Shown here piece after piece: positions 1 through 5,434 of a stretch of 5,434 bases of DNA. The notes under the pieces were generated by a model, which was not told the origin of the DNA, did no database searches, and worked only from the letters and a program-made list of their open reading frames with translations. The number at the start of each line of letters is the position of its first letter. The first letter of the stretch is position 1. A program made the translations under genes and the position numbers. The stretch is taken from the NCBI GenBank assembly GCA_947628465.1, contig CANQZZ010000095.1, positions 1 to 5,434 of the forward strand, read 5' to 3'. This DNA is from an uncultured Clostridia bacterium (GTDB taxonomy: Bacteria; Bacillota_A; Clostridia; TANB77; CAG-508).

Positions 1-208
1 ATAATATTATACTCTATATATATCGTTAAAAAGACAATAAATCAACCATTCTGTAAAAATGTAATACAAAATACAAACAATTGTAAAGAGATTGTCAAAA
101 TACTGTAAGAATTTGACACATTTCGACATGTTTCGAGATATAAATTATTTGTAAAATCTAATGTGGATATGATTAAAAACAACAAACAAAGGAAAAAATA
201 AATATATT
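1..208. other. Non-coding upstream region of htrA
   Basis: This very AT-rich stretch has no credible coding frame on either strand. It ends at the ribosome binding site of the HtrA gene. Visible elements are a TTGACA box at 113-118, an 8-base palindrome (acaattgt, 77-84), and a short repeat of tttcga at 121-126 and 131-136. A TATAAT match on the minus strand at 11-6 could belong to a divergent promoter, but any such gene would lie outside the window. No riboswitch or RNA gene is recognised. Confidence 0.6.
113..144 (+). promoter_or_regulatory. Possible sigma-A-type promoter for htrA
   Basis: A perfect TTGACA (113-118) is followed by TATAAA (139-144), a five-of-six match to the -10 consensus. 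The 20-base spacer is longer than the usual 16-18, so the assignment is weak. A -10-like TATGAT at 168-173 is an alternative but has no good -35 partner. The tttcga repeats lie between the boxes, where a regulator could bind; that is speculation. Confidence 0.35.
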
Positions 209-214
209 AGGAGG
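209..214 (+). promoter_or_regulatory. Ribosome binding site of htrA
   Basis: AGGAGG lies six bases before the ATG at 221. It is a strong, well-spaced Shine-Dalgarno that fixes the start of the protease. Confidence 0.85.
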
Positions 215-220
215 AATGCA

Positions 221-1093
221 ATGTACACATATAAAAAAAGAGCAAGTAGATTCAAAAGATTTTTGACGTTATTAATAATTGTTATAGCTGTAGCATGCAT
301 TAGTATATTTGTATATGACATGTATATTAATATCGATATAAATCCAAATGAGCAAGAACAGCAAACATATAGCACAAGTAGGACTTCATACAAGCAAGAA
401 GAAAGTATAAACGCAGAAAACGATATTACGAATATTTTAGAAAACACAATACAATGCGTAGTTGGAATATCAAAAATAAAAAATACGGGAAACTCTATAT
501 TTTTAAATAATAGTACTACTAATCTAGGATTAGGAACAGGGATGATTGTTTCTGAAAATGGCTATGTTCTTACAAATTGGCATGTAGCAGGAGAAAAATA
601 TACTAATTGCTATGTAACTCTTGAGAATGGTAGTGTATATAATGGAAATGTAGTATGGGCAGATAGTAATTTAGATTTAGCAATTGTAAAAATATCAGTA
701 TCAGGATTAAAATATGTTACGCTAGGGGATTCTGACAGCATAAAAATTGGACAAAAAGCCTATGCAATAGGAAATCCAATAGGAGTAGAATTTCAAAGGA
801 CAGTAACATCTGGGATTATTAGTGGAATTAATAGAACAATAAAAATAGATGATGAAAACGGCTCTTCATATATGGAAGATTTAATTCAAACAGATGCGAC
901 AATAAATCCAGGGAATAGTGGAGGACCACTTATAAACGAAAAAGGAGAAGTAATAGGAATTAATTCAGTAAAAATAACTGAAGCAGAAGGAATTGGTTTT
1001 GCCGCCCCTATAAACATTGTAAAACCAATAATAGAAAGCTTTACAAACAATGGAATATTTGAGGAAGCAAACTTACGGAATATTTGCTTATGA
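221..1093 (+). CDS. htrA: HtrA/DegP-type membrane-anchored serine protease, catalytic part (truncated by frameshift)
   Basis: Trypsin-like serine protease of the HtrA/DegP family (S1C), which degrades misfolded proteins on the outer face of the membrane. The N-terminus has a short basic tail (KKRASRFKR), one hydrophobic membrane segment at about residues 14-32, and a polar linker to about residue 68. The protease domain follows with a complete catalytic triad: His121 in TNWHVAG, Asp152 in SNLDLAIV, and Ser233 in GNSGGPL. The substrate-pocket strand GIGFAAPI is at about 257-264. The frame stays homologous through FEEA (280-283), then reads seven unrelated residues and stops at TGA 1091-1093. 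The expected PDZ domain continues in another frame at 1071-1358. Removing one A from the AAA at 1069-1071 restores a 378-residue protein, a normal length for Gram-positive HtrA. As it stands, the 290-residue product would keep the triad but lack PDZ. Family identity is certain. Whether the break is real or a sequence error is not. Confidence 0.9.
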   Translation: MYTYKKRASRFKRFLTLLIIVIAVACISIFVYDMYINIDINPNEQEQQTYSTSRTSYKQEESINAENDITNILENTIQCVVGISKIKNTGNSIFLNNSTTNLGLGTGMIVSENGYVLTNWHVAGEKYTNCYVTLENGSVYNGNVVWADSNLDLAIVKISVSGLKYVTLGDSDSIKIGQKAYAIGNPIGVEFQRTVTSGIISGINRTIKIDDENGSSYMEDLIQTDATINPGNSGGPLINEKGEVIGINSVKITEAEGIGFAAPINIVKPIIESFTNNGIFEEANLRNICL

Positions 1094-1358
1094 TAAAAAT
1101 GTAATTCCATATTTAGACTCAGGCCTAAATTTTAGCCAGGGAGTATATGTTGCACAAATTTCGGCAGATGGACCAAGTTATACATCGGGTTTGAAAATAG
1201 GAGATATAATTACAAAGATTGATGATAAAACGATAAATAAAATGAGCCAGCTTAGAAGTTATATTTATACAAAAAAAGTAGGAGATGATGTTAAACTGAC
1301 AATATTAAGAAATAATAAAGAACGTAGTATATCTATAAAATTAGGAAAGAAAACATAA
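1071..1358 (+). pseudogene. htrA: Detached PDZ domain of the frameshifted HtrA protease
   Basis: This is the C-terminal 95 codons of the HtrA protein, displaced by +1 from the protease frame. The joined reading runs FEEA-TYGIFAYDKN. It continues through a PDZ domain with the typical SGLKIGDIITKIDD turn and ends in a lysine-rich tail (KLGKKT) before TAA. PDZ domains in this family bind C-terminal or unfolded segments of substrates and control protease activity. The frame stays open upstream to an ATG at 1050, but no Shine-Dalgarno precedes it and its first seven codons overlap the protease frame. Independent translation is therefore unlikely. No second disabling change is visible, so the lesion is either recent or an assembly error. 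Confidence 0.85.
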
Positions 1359-1375
1359 TTAAAAGAACGTTACCA

Positions 1376-1405
1376 TTGACAAAACATATATTTTTGTAAT
1401 ATCAT
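1376..1405 (+). promoter_or_regulatory. Promoter for proS-fprA-dfx
   Basis: TTGACA (1376-1381) and TATCAT (1400-1405, five of six) are separated by 18 bases. Transcription would start near 1412, leaving a leader of about 30 bases. That is too short for a T-box or other riboswitch. No terminator is seen between htrA and this promoter, so read-through from htrA is possible as well. Confidence 0.65.
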
Positions 1406-1442
1406 ATATCCGTAAATAAAGCGAGAAATGTGAGTGATAAAT

Positions 1443-3152
1443 ATGAGATTAAGTAAAGATTTTTTTTATACAATAAAAGAAAATATTACAGATGAAGATT
1501 CAACTAGTGGGAAACTTTTAGTAAAAAGCGGAATGATAAAAAAAATAAGCAATGGGATTTTTGCGAAGACGCCATTAGGTGAAAAAACATTAAAAAATGT
1601 TGAGGATATAGTCAGAAAAAACATGAACGAAGCAGGAGCAAATGAATTAAAAATGCCTTCTTTATTACCTATGGATGTGTTTGAAAAATCAGGAAGAAAA
1701 AATGCTTTTGGTTCCGTAATGTTTAAGCTAAATGATAGATATTCAAGAGAATATGCATTAGGTCCAACACATGAAGAACTATTTACTATGATGTCGATGA
1801 ATAAAGTAAAATCGTATAAAGATTTACCGTTTACAATTTATCAAATAGGAACAAAGTATAGAGATGAAATAAGACCAAGACTAGGCTTAATTAGAGTCAG
1901 AGAATTTACAATGAAAGATGCATATAGTTTTGATAAGGATTATGAAGGATTAGATGTATCATATAAAAAAATGTTTGATGCATATCATAAAATATTTACA
2001 GAGTTAGGTATAAATTATACAGTTGTTAAGGCAGATACAGGAGCAATGGGAGGTCTTTTATCAGAAGAATTCCAAGCAATTACAGATATAGGAGAGGATG
2101 TATTAGTTCTTTGCGATAATTGTGATTACTCTTCAAATTTAGAAGTTAGTCAAAACGTAACAAAGACAAGTGATAATCCAGAAGAAGAAAATAAAATAGA
2201 ATTAGTAGAAACACCAAATGCACATACAATAGATGAGGTGTGCGAATTCTTAAAAATAGATATACATAAAACTGTAAAAGCCATGCTTATGAATGTAGAT
2301 AACAATTTAGTTATACTATTTGTTAGAGGGGATAGAGAATTAAATGAAAATAAAGTCCTTAAATTATTAAATGCAAGTGAAATAAACTTTGCAGATGATG
2401 AATTAATTGCACATTCGAATGCAGTTCCAGGATATACAGGACCTATAAATTTGGAAGGAGCAAAAATTGTAGTTGATAATGAAGTATTAAACATGAAAAA
2501 CTTCTGCTGTGGTGCTAATAAAGAAGGCTTCCATTACATAAATGCAAATATAAAAGACTTTAGATATGATGTTGTAGGGGATATCGTTAATGTAAAAGAA
2601 GGCGATATATGTCCAAACTGTGGAGGAAAATTAGTTTTCAAAAAAGGAATTGAAGTTGGAAATACTTTCAAATTAGGAACTAAATATTCAGAAAGTTTAG
2701 GATTAAGTTATTTAGGTAACGATAATAAAAATTATCCAGTTGTAATGGGATGCTATGGAATAGGAATTGAAAGAATACTTTCTGCAATAGTAGAACAAAA
2801 CAATGATGAAAAAGGAATAATATGGCCAATAAATGTTGCGCCATATAAAGTAGCAATAATAGTAATAAATTCTAAAGATGAAAAACAGAATGAAGTAGGA
2901 GAAAAATTATATAATACTCTTAATGAACTAGGAATAGATACTCTTATAGATGACAGAAACGAAAGGCCAGGAGTTAAATTTAATGATATTGATTTGATAG
3001 GAATTCCTATTAGAATAACAGTAGGAAAGAAAATCAATGATAATTTAGTAGAAGTAAAATTGAGAACTGAAGACAATTCAATAGAAGTGAATATAGAAAA
3101 TGTAATAGATGAAATAAAAAATATTATTGAGAAGCTTAGTAAAAATATATAA
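1443..3152 (+). CDS. proS: Prolyl-tRNA synthetase, bacterial type with editing insertion
   Basis: Cytoplasmic class II aminoacyl-tRNA synthetase that charges tRNA-Pro with proline using ATP. At 569 residues it has the full length of the bacterial ProS form (E. coli, 572). Motif 1 lies around residues 30-76 and the GPTHEELFT loop at about 107-115. Motif 2 is RPRxGLIRxREFxMKDAY at about 144-161, and motif 3 is GCYGIGIERIL at about 436-446. Between motifs 2 and 3 sits the YbaK-like INS domain (about 225-385), which clears mischarged Ala-tRNA-Pro; it carries HKTVKA with the expected lysine near 276. Two Cys pairs (CDNC about 224-227, CPNC about 390-393) flank the insert, and an anticodon-binding domain closes the protein. 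An in-frame GTG at 1434 would add three residues. ATG 1443 is preferred because family members begin MRLS and the weak SD-like gagtgat lies just upstream of it. It heads the tight cluster with fprA and dfx. Confidence 0.96.
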   Translation: MRLSKDFFYTIKENITDEDSTSGKLLVKSGMIKKISNGIFAKTPLGEKTLKNVEDIVRKNMNEAGANELKMPSLLPMDVFEKSGRKNAFGSVMFKLNDRYSREYALGPTHEELFTMMSMNKVKSYKDLPFTIYQIGTKYRDEIRPRLGLIRVREFTMKDAYSFDKDYEGLDVSYKKMFDAYHKIFTELGINYTVVKADTGAMGGLLSEEFQAITDIGEDVLVLCDNCDYSSNLEVSQNVTKTSDNPEEENKIELVETPNAHTIDEVCEFLKIDIHKTVKAMLMNVDNNLVILFVRGDRELNENKVLKLLNASEINFADDELIAHSNAVPGYTGPINLEGAKIVVDNEVLNMKNFCCGANKEGFHYINANIKDFRYDVVGDIVNVKEGDICPNCGGKLVFKKGIEVGNTFKLGTKYSESLGLSYLGNDNKNYPVVMGCYGIGIERILSAIVEQNNDEKGIIWPINVAPYKVAIIVINSKDEKQNEVGEKLYNTLNELGIDTLIDDRNERPGVKFNDIDLIGIPIRITVGKKINDNLVEVKLRTEDNSIEVNIENVIDEIKNIIEKLSKNI

Positions 3153-3155
3153 TTT

Positions 3156-3161
3156 GGAGGT
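3156..3161 (+). promoter_or_regulatory. Ribosome binding site of fprA
   Basis: GGAGGT lies seven bases before ATG 3169, inside the 16-base gap after proS. It is stronger than the site in front of proS, so FprA may be translated more efficiently from the shared message. Confidence 0.85.
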
Positions 3162-3168
3162 AATATAA

Positions 3169-4338
3169 ATGAAAGATGTCGCAATTACAGAAGATATAAA
3201 ATACATAGGTGTAGATGATAAAACAATAGATTTATTTGAAGGACAATATGTTGTACCAAATGGGATATCATATAATTCATATTTAATAAAAGACGAAAAA
3301 AATGTTGTAATGGATACAGTGGATGCAAGAGCAACAGATGAATGGTTTAATAACTTAGAAAGAGAATTAAATGGAGAAAAAGTAGATTACTTAGTAATAT
3401 CTCATTTAGAGCCAGATCATGCAGGAAATATTCAATTATTGGCAGAAAAATTTCCAGATATGAAACTTGTAGGAAATTTAAGAACATTTGCATTTTTACC
3501 ACAATTTTTTGATATAGAAAATCTAGCAGAAAGAAAAATAGAAGTAAAAGAAGGAGATACATTAAATGTAGGTAAACACACACTTCAATTTTTTATGGCG
3601 CCAATGGTGCATTGGCCAGAAGTAATGTGTAGTTATGAGCAAACAACAAAAATATTATTTACAGCTGATGGATTTGGTAAATTTGGCGCATTAGATACAG
3701 AAGAAGACTGGACATGCGAAGCAAGGAGATATTATTTTAATATAGTTGGAAAATATGGAGCTCAAGTACAAGCTTTGCTTAAAAAGGTAGCTACACTAGA
3801 TGTAAAAACAATTTGCCCACTACATGGACCAATATTAAAAGAGAATTTGGAATATTATATAGGGAAATATGATATTTGGAGCAGTTATAAACCAGAAGAT
3901 GACGGAGTATTTATTGCATATTCATCAATTCATGGACATACAAAAGATGCTGCATTTAAAATGAAAGAAATTTTAGAAGAAAAGGGTGCAAAAAAAGTAG
4001 CTATAACTGATTTAACAAGAGAAGATATGGCAGAGGCAGTAGAAGATGCATTTAGATATGATAAAATAATTCTTGCATCATCTAGCTATAATTTAGGATT
4101 ATTTCCTGCAATGGAGCAATTTTTGCATCATTTACTAGGTAAAAATTATCAAAATAGAAAAATAGGAATAATAGAAAATGGAACGTGGTCGCCATCAGCT
4201 GGAAAATGTATGAAAGAAATAATTGCTCAAATGAAAGATATAAATTTGTGTGATACAACAGTTACAATTATGTCTAAAATGAATGATGAAAATGTTGCAA
4301 ATATGGAAAAACTTGCTGATGAATTATTAAGTAAATAA
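3169..4338 (+). CDS. fprA: FprA-type flavodiiron protein (oxygen/nitric oxide reductase)
   Basis: Soluble flavodiiron protein that reduces O2 to water, or NO to N2O, with electrons usually delivered by rubredoxin or a similar carrier. The 389-residue protein has the minimal two-domain (class A) layout. The N-terminal metallo-beta-lactamase-like domain (about 1-245) shows the diiron ligand set: HLEPDH at 79-84 (His79, Glu81, Asp83, His84), His148 in MVHWPE, Asp167 in TADGFG, and His219 in CPLHGP. The C-terminal flavodoxin-like domain (about 247-389) begins with an FMN phosphate loop, YSSIHGHTKD (251-260). It also has the SSSYNLGLFP and ENGTWSPSAG loops expected around the flavin. No fused rubredoxin or flavin-reductase domain is present, and no donor gene lies nearby. 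It sits 16 bases after proS and 20 bases before desulfoferrodoxin, which suggests co-transcription. Whether O2 or NO is the main substrate cannot be read from the sequence; the superoxide reductase neighbour favours oxygen defence. Confidence 0.95.
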   Translation: MKDVAITEDIKYIGVDDKTIDLFEGQYVVPNGISYNSYLIKDEKNVVMDTVDARATDEWFNNLERELNGEKVDYLVISHLEPDHAGNIQLLAEKFPDMKLVGNLRTFAFLPQFFDIENLAERKIEVKEGDTLNVGKHTLQFFMAPMVHWPEVMCSYEQTTKILFTADGFGKFGALDTEEDWTCEARRYYFNIVGKYGAQVQALLKKVATLDVKTICPLHGPILKENLEYYIGKYDIWSSYKPEDDGVFIAYSSIHGHTKDAAFKMKEILEEKGAKKVAITDLTREDMAEAVEDAFRYDKIILASSSYNLGLFPAMEQFLHHLLGKNYQNRKIGIIENGTWSPSAGKCMKEIIAQMKDINLCDTTVTIMSKMNDENVANMEKLADELLSK

Positions 4339-4343
4339 TATTT

Positions 4344-4350
4344 AAGGAGG
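4344..4350 (+). promoter_or_regulatory. Ribosome binding site of desulfoferrodoxin
   Basis: AAGGAGG lies eight bases before ATG 4359, in the 20-base gap after fprA. It is a near-perfect Shine-Dalgarno, consistent with a highly made protein. Confidence 0.85.
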
Positions 4351-4358
4351 AATTTATT

Positions 4359-4742
4359 ATGAAAGAAAAAAACACAGTATTTTACAAATGTCCTGTATGT
4401 AACAACCTTATAGGGTTAATTCAAGGAGATGCACAGCATATTACTTGTTGTGGAAAGCCAATGGAATTATTAGTTGCAAATTCAGAAGATGCAGCAACTG
4501 AAAAACACGTTCCAGTTTATGAAAAAGATGGGGATGAACTTGTTGTAAGGGTGGGAGAAGTTGCTCATCCAATGGAAGAAAATCACTATATAATGTGGAT
4601 AGCAGTTGTAAGTGATAACCAAACAACAAGAGTAAGATTTTATCCGGGACAAGAACCAGTAGCAAGATTTAAATATATACCAAATTCTGTAATATATGCA
4701 TATTGCAATAATCACGGTCTTTGGAAAAACGAAGTAAAATAA
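4359..4742 (+). CDS. dfx: Desulfoferrodoxin (two-iron-centre superoxide reductase)
   Basis: Cytoplasmic superoxide reductase that converts superoxide to hydrogen peroxide without releasing O2, as suits an anaerobe. The 127 residues match the usual desulfoferrodoxin length. The N-terminal desulforedoxin-like domain holds the rubredoxin-type iron centre, with Cys11, Cys14, Cys30 and Cys31 (CPVC and CCG). The C-terminal neelaredoxin domain has the full His4Cys set for the active iron: His50 in EKHVPV, His70 and His76 in AHPMEENHYI, and Cys116 and His119 in YCNNHG. The Glu-Lys just before His50 are the residues known to assist catalysis in this family. It is probably the last gene of the proS-fprA-dfx message. 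The peroxide product needs a peroxidase that is not in this window. No rubredoxin gene, the usual donor, is adjacent. Confidence 0.96.
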   Translation: MKEKNTVFYKCPVCNNLIGLIQGDAQHITCCGKPMELLVANSEDAATEKHVPVYEKDGDELVVRVGEVAHPMEENHYIMWIAVVSDNQTTRVRFYPGQEPVARFKYIPNSVIYAYCNNHGLWKNEVK

Positions 4743-4747
4743 AAAAA

Positions 4748-4776
4748 TTGAAAATTTTACTGATAAGTGGTAGAAT
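4748..4776 (+). promoter_or_regulatory. Extended -10 promoter for the small Cys-rich gene
   Basis: TTGAAA (4748-4753), a 17-base spacer, then TAGAAT (4771-4776) preceded by TGG (4768-4770), an extended -10. This is the best-formed promoter in the window. It starts six bases after the dfx stop, with no convincing terminator between. The predicted start near 4783 gives a leader of about 70 bases. Confidence 0.7.
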
Positions 4777-4789
4777 TAATTATAAGTTA

Positions 4790-4822
4790 ATGAGAGTAGG
4801 CATTACTTTTTATGAATCTTAG
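4790..4822 (+). other. Possible 10-codon upstream ORF in the leader
   Basis: Inside the leader of the small Cys-rich gene there is an ATG-started frame of ten codons (MRVGITFYES) ending in TAG at 4820-4822. No clear Shine-Dalgarno precedes it, and short frames occur by chance in such DNA. The codons do not show the run of one amino acid expected of an attenuator peptide. It is recorded only because it lies fully between promoter and ribosome binding site. Confidence 0.15.
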
Positions 4823-4837
4823 TAAAATAATTTTGCT

Positions 4838-4844
4838 AGGAGGT
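4838..4844 (+). promoter_or_regulatory. Ribosome binding site deciding the start of the small Cys-rich gene
   Basis: AGGAGGT is eight bases before ATG 4853 but only two bases before the in-frame GTG 4847. The spacing favours ATG 4853. Confidence 0.8.
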
Positions 4845-4852
4845 AGGTGTAT

Positions 4853-5068
4853 ATGTTTACACGAAGAGATTTCTATTTGTCAGATGAGCAATATGAAACA
4901 ATAAAGACATGGGCAGAAAGCCATGAATGTAAATGTAAGTATGGCAATCGACCTAGTCGGTCATGTTGCGGAGGAGAAATATCTGTTACCTTTACTCCAA
5001 CTTCAGTAGGTACATTTATATCAGCCTCTTGCATCTGCGGAGAACAAATCGACGTAGACGTAGACTAA
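4853..5068 (+). CDS. Small cysteine-rich protein of unknown function
   Basis: A 71-residue protein that I do not recognise. It starts at ATG 4853; the in-frame GTG at 4847 is too close to the ribosome binding site. The first 20 or so residues (FTRRDFYLSDEQYETIKTW) look helical. The rest is rich in Gly, Ser and Thr and carries six cysteines in three pairs: CKC (26, 28), CC (38, 39) and CIC (60, 62), with His24 close to the first pair. It ends in an acidic DVDVD tail. The spacing suggests metal binding, for example a zinc ribbon, but no named family is claimed. There is no signal peptide or membrane segment, so it is probably cytoplasmic. It has its own strong promoter, a strong ribosome binding site and its own terminator, so it is probably a well-expressed single gene. 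It follows the oxygen-defence genes, which hints at, but does not prove, a redox or metal role. Confidence 0.8.
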   Translation: MFTRRDFYLSDEQYETIKTWAESHECKCKYGNRPSRSCCGGEISVTFTPTSVGTFISASCICGEQIDVDVD

Positions 5069-5071
5069 TTA

Positions 5072-5115
5072 AACATCAACTTAATAACCTACTCTATTAA
5101 GTTGATGTTCTTTTT
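5072..5115 (+). terminator. Rho-independent terminator after the small Cys-rich gene
   Basis: A perfect 15-base-pair inverted repeat (5072-5086 with 5095-5109) encloses an 8-base loop (acctactc). It is followed by C and a run of five T at 5111-5115. It starts three bases after the stop codon. The stem is AT-rich but long and uninterrupted. In the reverse direction the trailing bases (taattag) are a poorer U-tract, so it mainly serves the plus strand. Confidence 0.9.
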
Positions 5116-5134
5116 ATATTATTTTAAGAAAAGC

Positions 5135-5161
5135 AAGAACTATGAAAAATATAGTTTTTTT
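5135..5161. terminator. Weak hairpin in the convergent intergenic region
   Basis: The six-base-pair stem aactat/atagtt (5138-5143 with 5151-5156) can extend to about nine pairs through one G-U pair. It has a 7-base loop and runs into T's up to 5161. It could be a back-up plus-strand terminator. It could also stop minus-strand transcripts of the peptidase gene, whose restored stop is just beyond at 5169-5167. The stem is short and AT-only apart from one pair, so confidence is low. Confidence 0.3.
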
Positions 5162-5166
5162 CTATT

Positions 5167-5434
5167 TTATACAATTGCTCCTAAAACAAGTATGCCAATA
5201 TTATCATTGTAAATTTCATTAAACTGGGAGATTGGAAGCGGATTTTCTCCGAAGACCTGCTTCTATTGTATAACCAGGTCTTCTATATTCTTGTAAGAAC
5301 CAATCTTTGTAACCAGCAAAGCTTGAATTATATTCAGGTGTAGTTAATTCATAGCCAGATACATTTGCAAAAGTTTTACCAATTTGCTCTGCTTCATCTC
5401 CTGCATAATTTTGAAATTGCCAATAAATTTCTTT
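5167..5434 (-). pseudogene. M14 zinc carboxypeptidase, C-terminal end (partial and frameshifted)
   Basis: This minus-strand gene enters from the right edge, so only its last part is visible. Reading from 5434 gives 71 codons in one frame. They include the motif GYKDWF at residues 41-46 and RPGYTIEAGL at 52-61, then an abrupt loss of similarity and a stop at 5221-5219. After skipping one base at 5251-5253, the next frame continues GENPLPISQFNEIYNDN and a hydrophobic end (GILVLGAIV) to a stop at 5169-5167. TIE followed by G(L)GENPLP is the C-terminal signature of the M14 metallopeptidase family. The Glu of TIE (58 here) is the catalytic acid corresponding to Glu270 of carboxypeptidase A. GYKDWF is typical of the branch that cleaves gamma-D-glutamyl-diaminopimelate bonds of wall peptides. 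The zinc ligands lie outside the window. The frameshift is either a real lesion or a sequence error. Confidence 0.85.

Noticed and set aside
6..37. Divergent minus-strand promoter at the left edge (TATAAT 11-6)
   Set aside because: The matching -35 boxes have poor spacing or poor matches, and any gene it served is outside the window. AT-rich DNA gives many such hits.
1050..1110. Programmed frameshifting or stop-codon recoding (TGA 1091-1093) to make full-length HtrA
   Set aside because: There is no recognised +1 slippery site or stimulating hairpin. TGA is not needed as a sense codon elsewhere, and HtrA is not known to use recoding. A plain one-base insertion explains the pattern.
1050..1358. 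Independent PDZ protein starting at ATG 1050
   Set aside because: There is no Shine-Dalgarno upstream, and its first residues (MEYLRKQ) are an out-of-frame reading of the conserved protease linker.
2150..3184. Long open frames on the minus strand opposite proS
   Set aside because: Their Ser/Phe/Ile-rich translations have no motifs, and they lie entirely opposite conserved proS codons apart from a short end. They are shadows of the real gene.
4744..4758. Hairpin just after dfx (aaaatt / aatttt) as a terminator
   Set aside because: It has only six A-T pairs around a three-base loop, no clear U-tract, and it overlaps the -35 box of the next promoter.
4754..4828. Inverted repeat attttact / agtaaaat spanning the dfx to Cys-rich gene gap
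   Set aside because: The arms are 59 bases apart and AT-rich. The left arm lies upstream of the predicted transcription start, so it would not fold in the gene's own transcript. Chance is likely in this composition.

Overview
The window is AT-rich, Gram-positive-looking DNA. It has A-rich Shine-Dalgarno leaders, heavy use of ATA, TTA and AGA codons, and strong AGGAGG ribosome binding sites. The gene set of flavodiiron protein plus desulfoferrodoxin is typical of strict anaerobes. Together these suggest a low-GC Clostridia-type anaerobe, possibly from a gut or other anoxic community. The species cannot be named from this sequence.

Layout: positions 1-220 are a non-coding leader. Positions 221-1358 hold a membrane-anchored HtrA/DegP-type serine protease. 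It is split by a one-base frameshift near 1069-1071, so the catalytic domain and the PDZ domain lie in different frames. Positions 1443-4742 hold three tightly spaced genes on the plus strand: prolyl-tRNA synthetase (proS), an FprA-type flavodiiron protein, and a two-iron-centre desulfoferrodoxin (superoxide reductase). The gaps are 16 and 20 bases. The only good promoter for the group lies in front of proS. A small cysteine-rich protein of unknown function (4853-5068) follows. It has its own extended -10 promoter and a strong intrinsic terminator at 5072-5115. From the right edge a minus-strand gene converges on it. Only its C-terminal end is in the window, and it is recognisable as an M14 zinc carboxypeptidase of the cell-wall gamma-D-glutamyl-diaminopimelate type. 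It is also broken by a one-base frameshift, near 5251-5253.

How the genes work together: FprA reduces O2 (or NO), and desulfoferrodoxin reduces superoxide to hydrogen peroxide. The pair forms an oxygen-defence unit that appears to be transcribed with the housekeeping gene proS. No rubredoxin or other electron donor is encoded here. HtrA (protein quality control at the membrane) and the M14 peptidase (wall peptides) act outside the membrane and have no evident link to the central unit.

Most of the window is ordinary core genome. The points most worth checking are the two single-base frameshifts in otherwise well-preserved genes, and the unrecognised Cys-rich small protein in its own transcription unit. 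I found no mobile element, CRISPR array, tRNA, rRNA or recognisable riboswitch.
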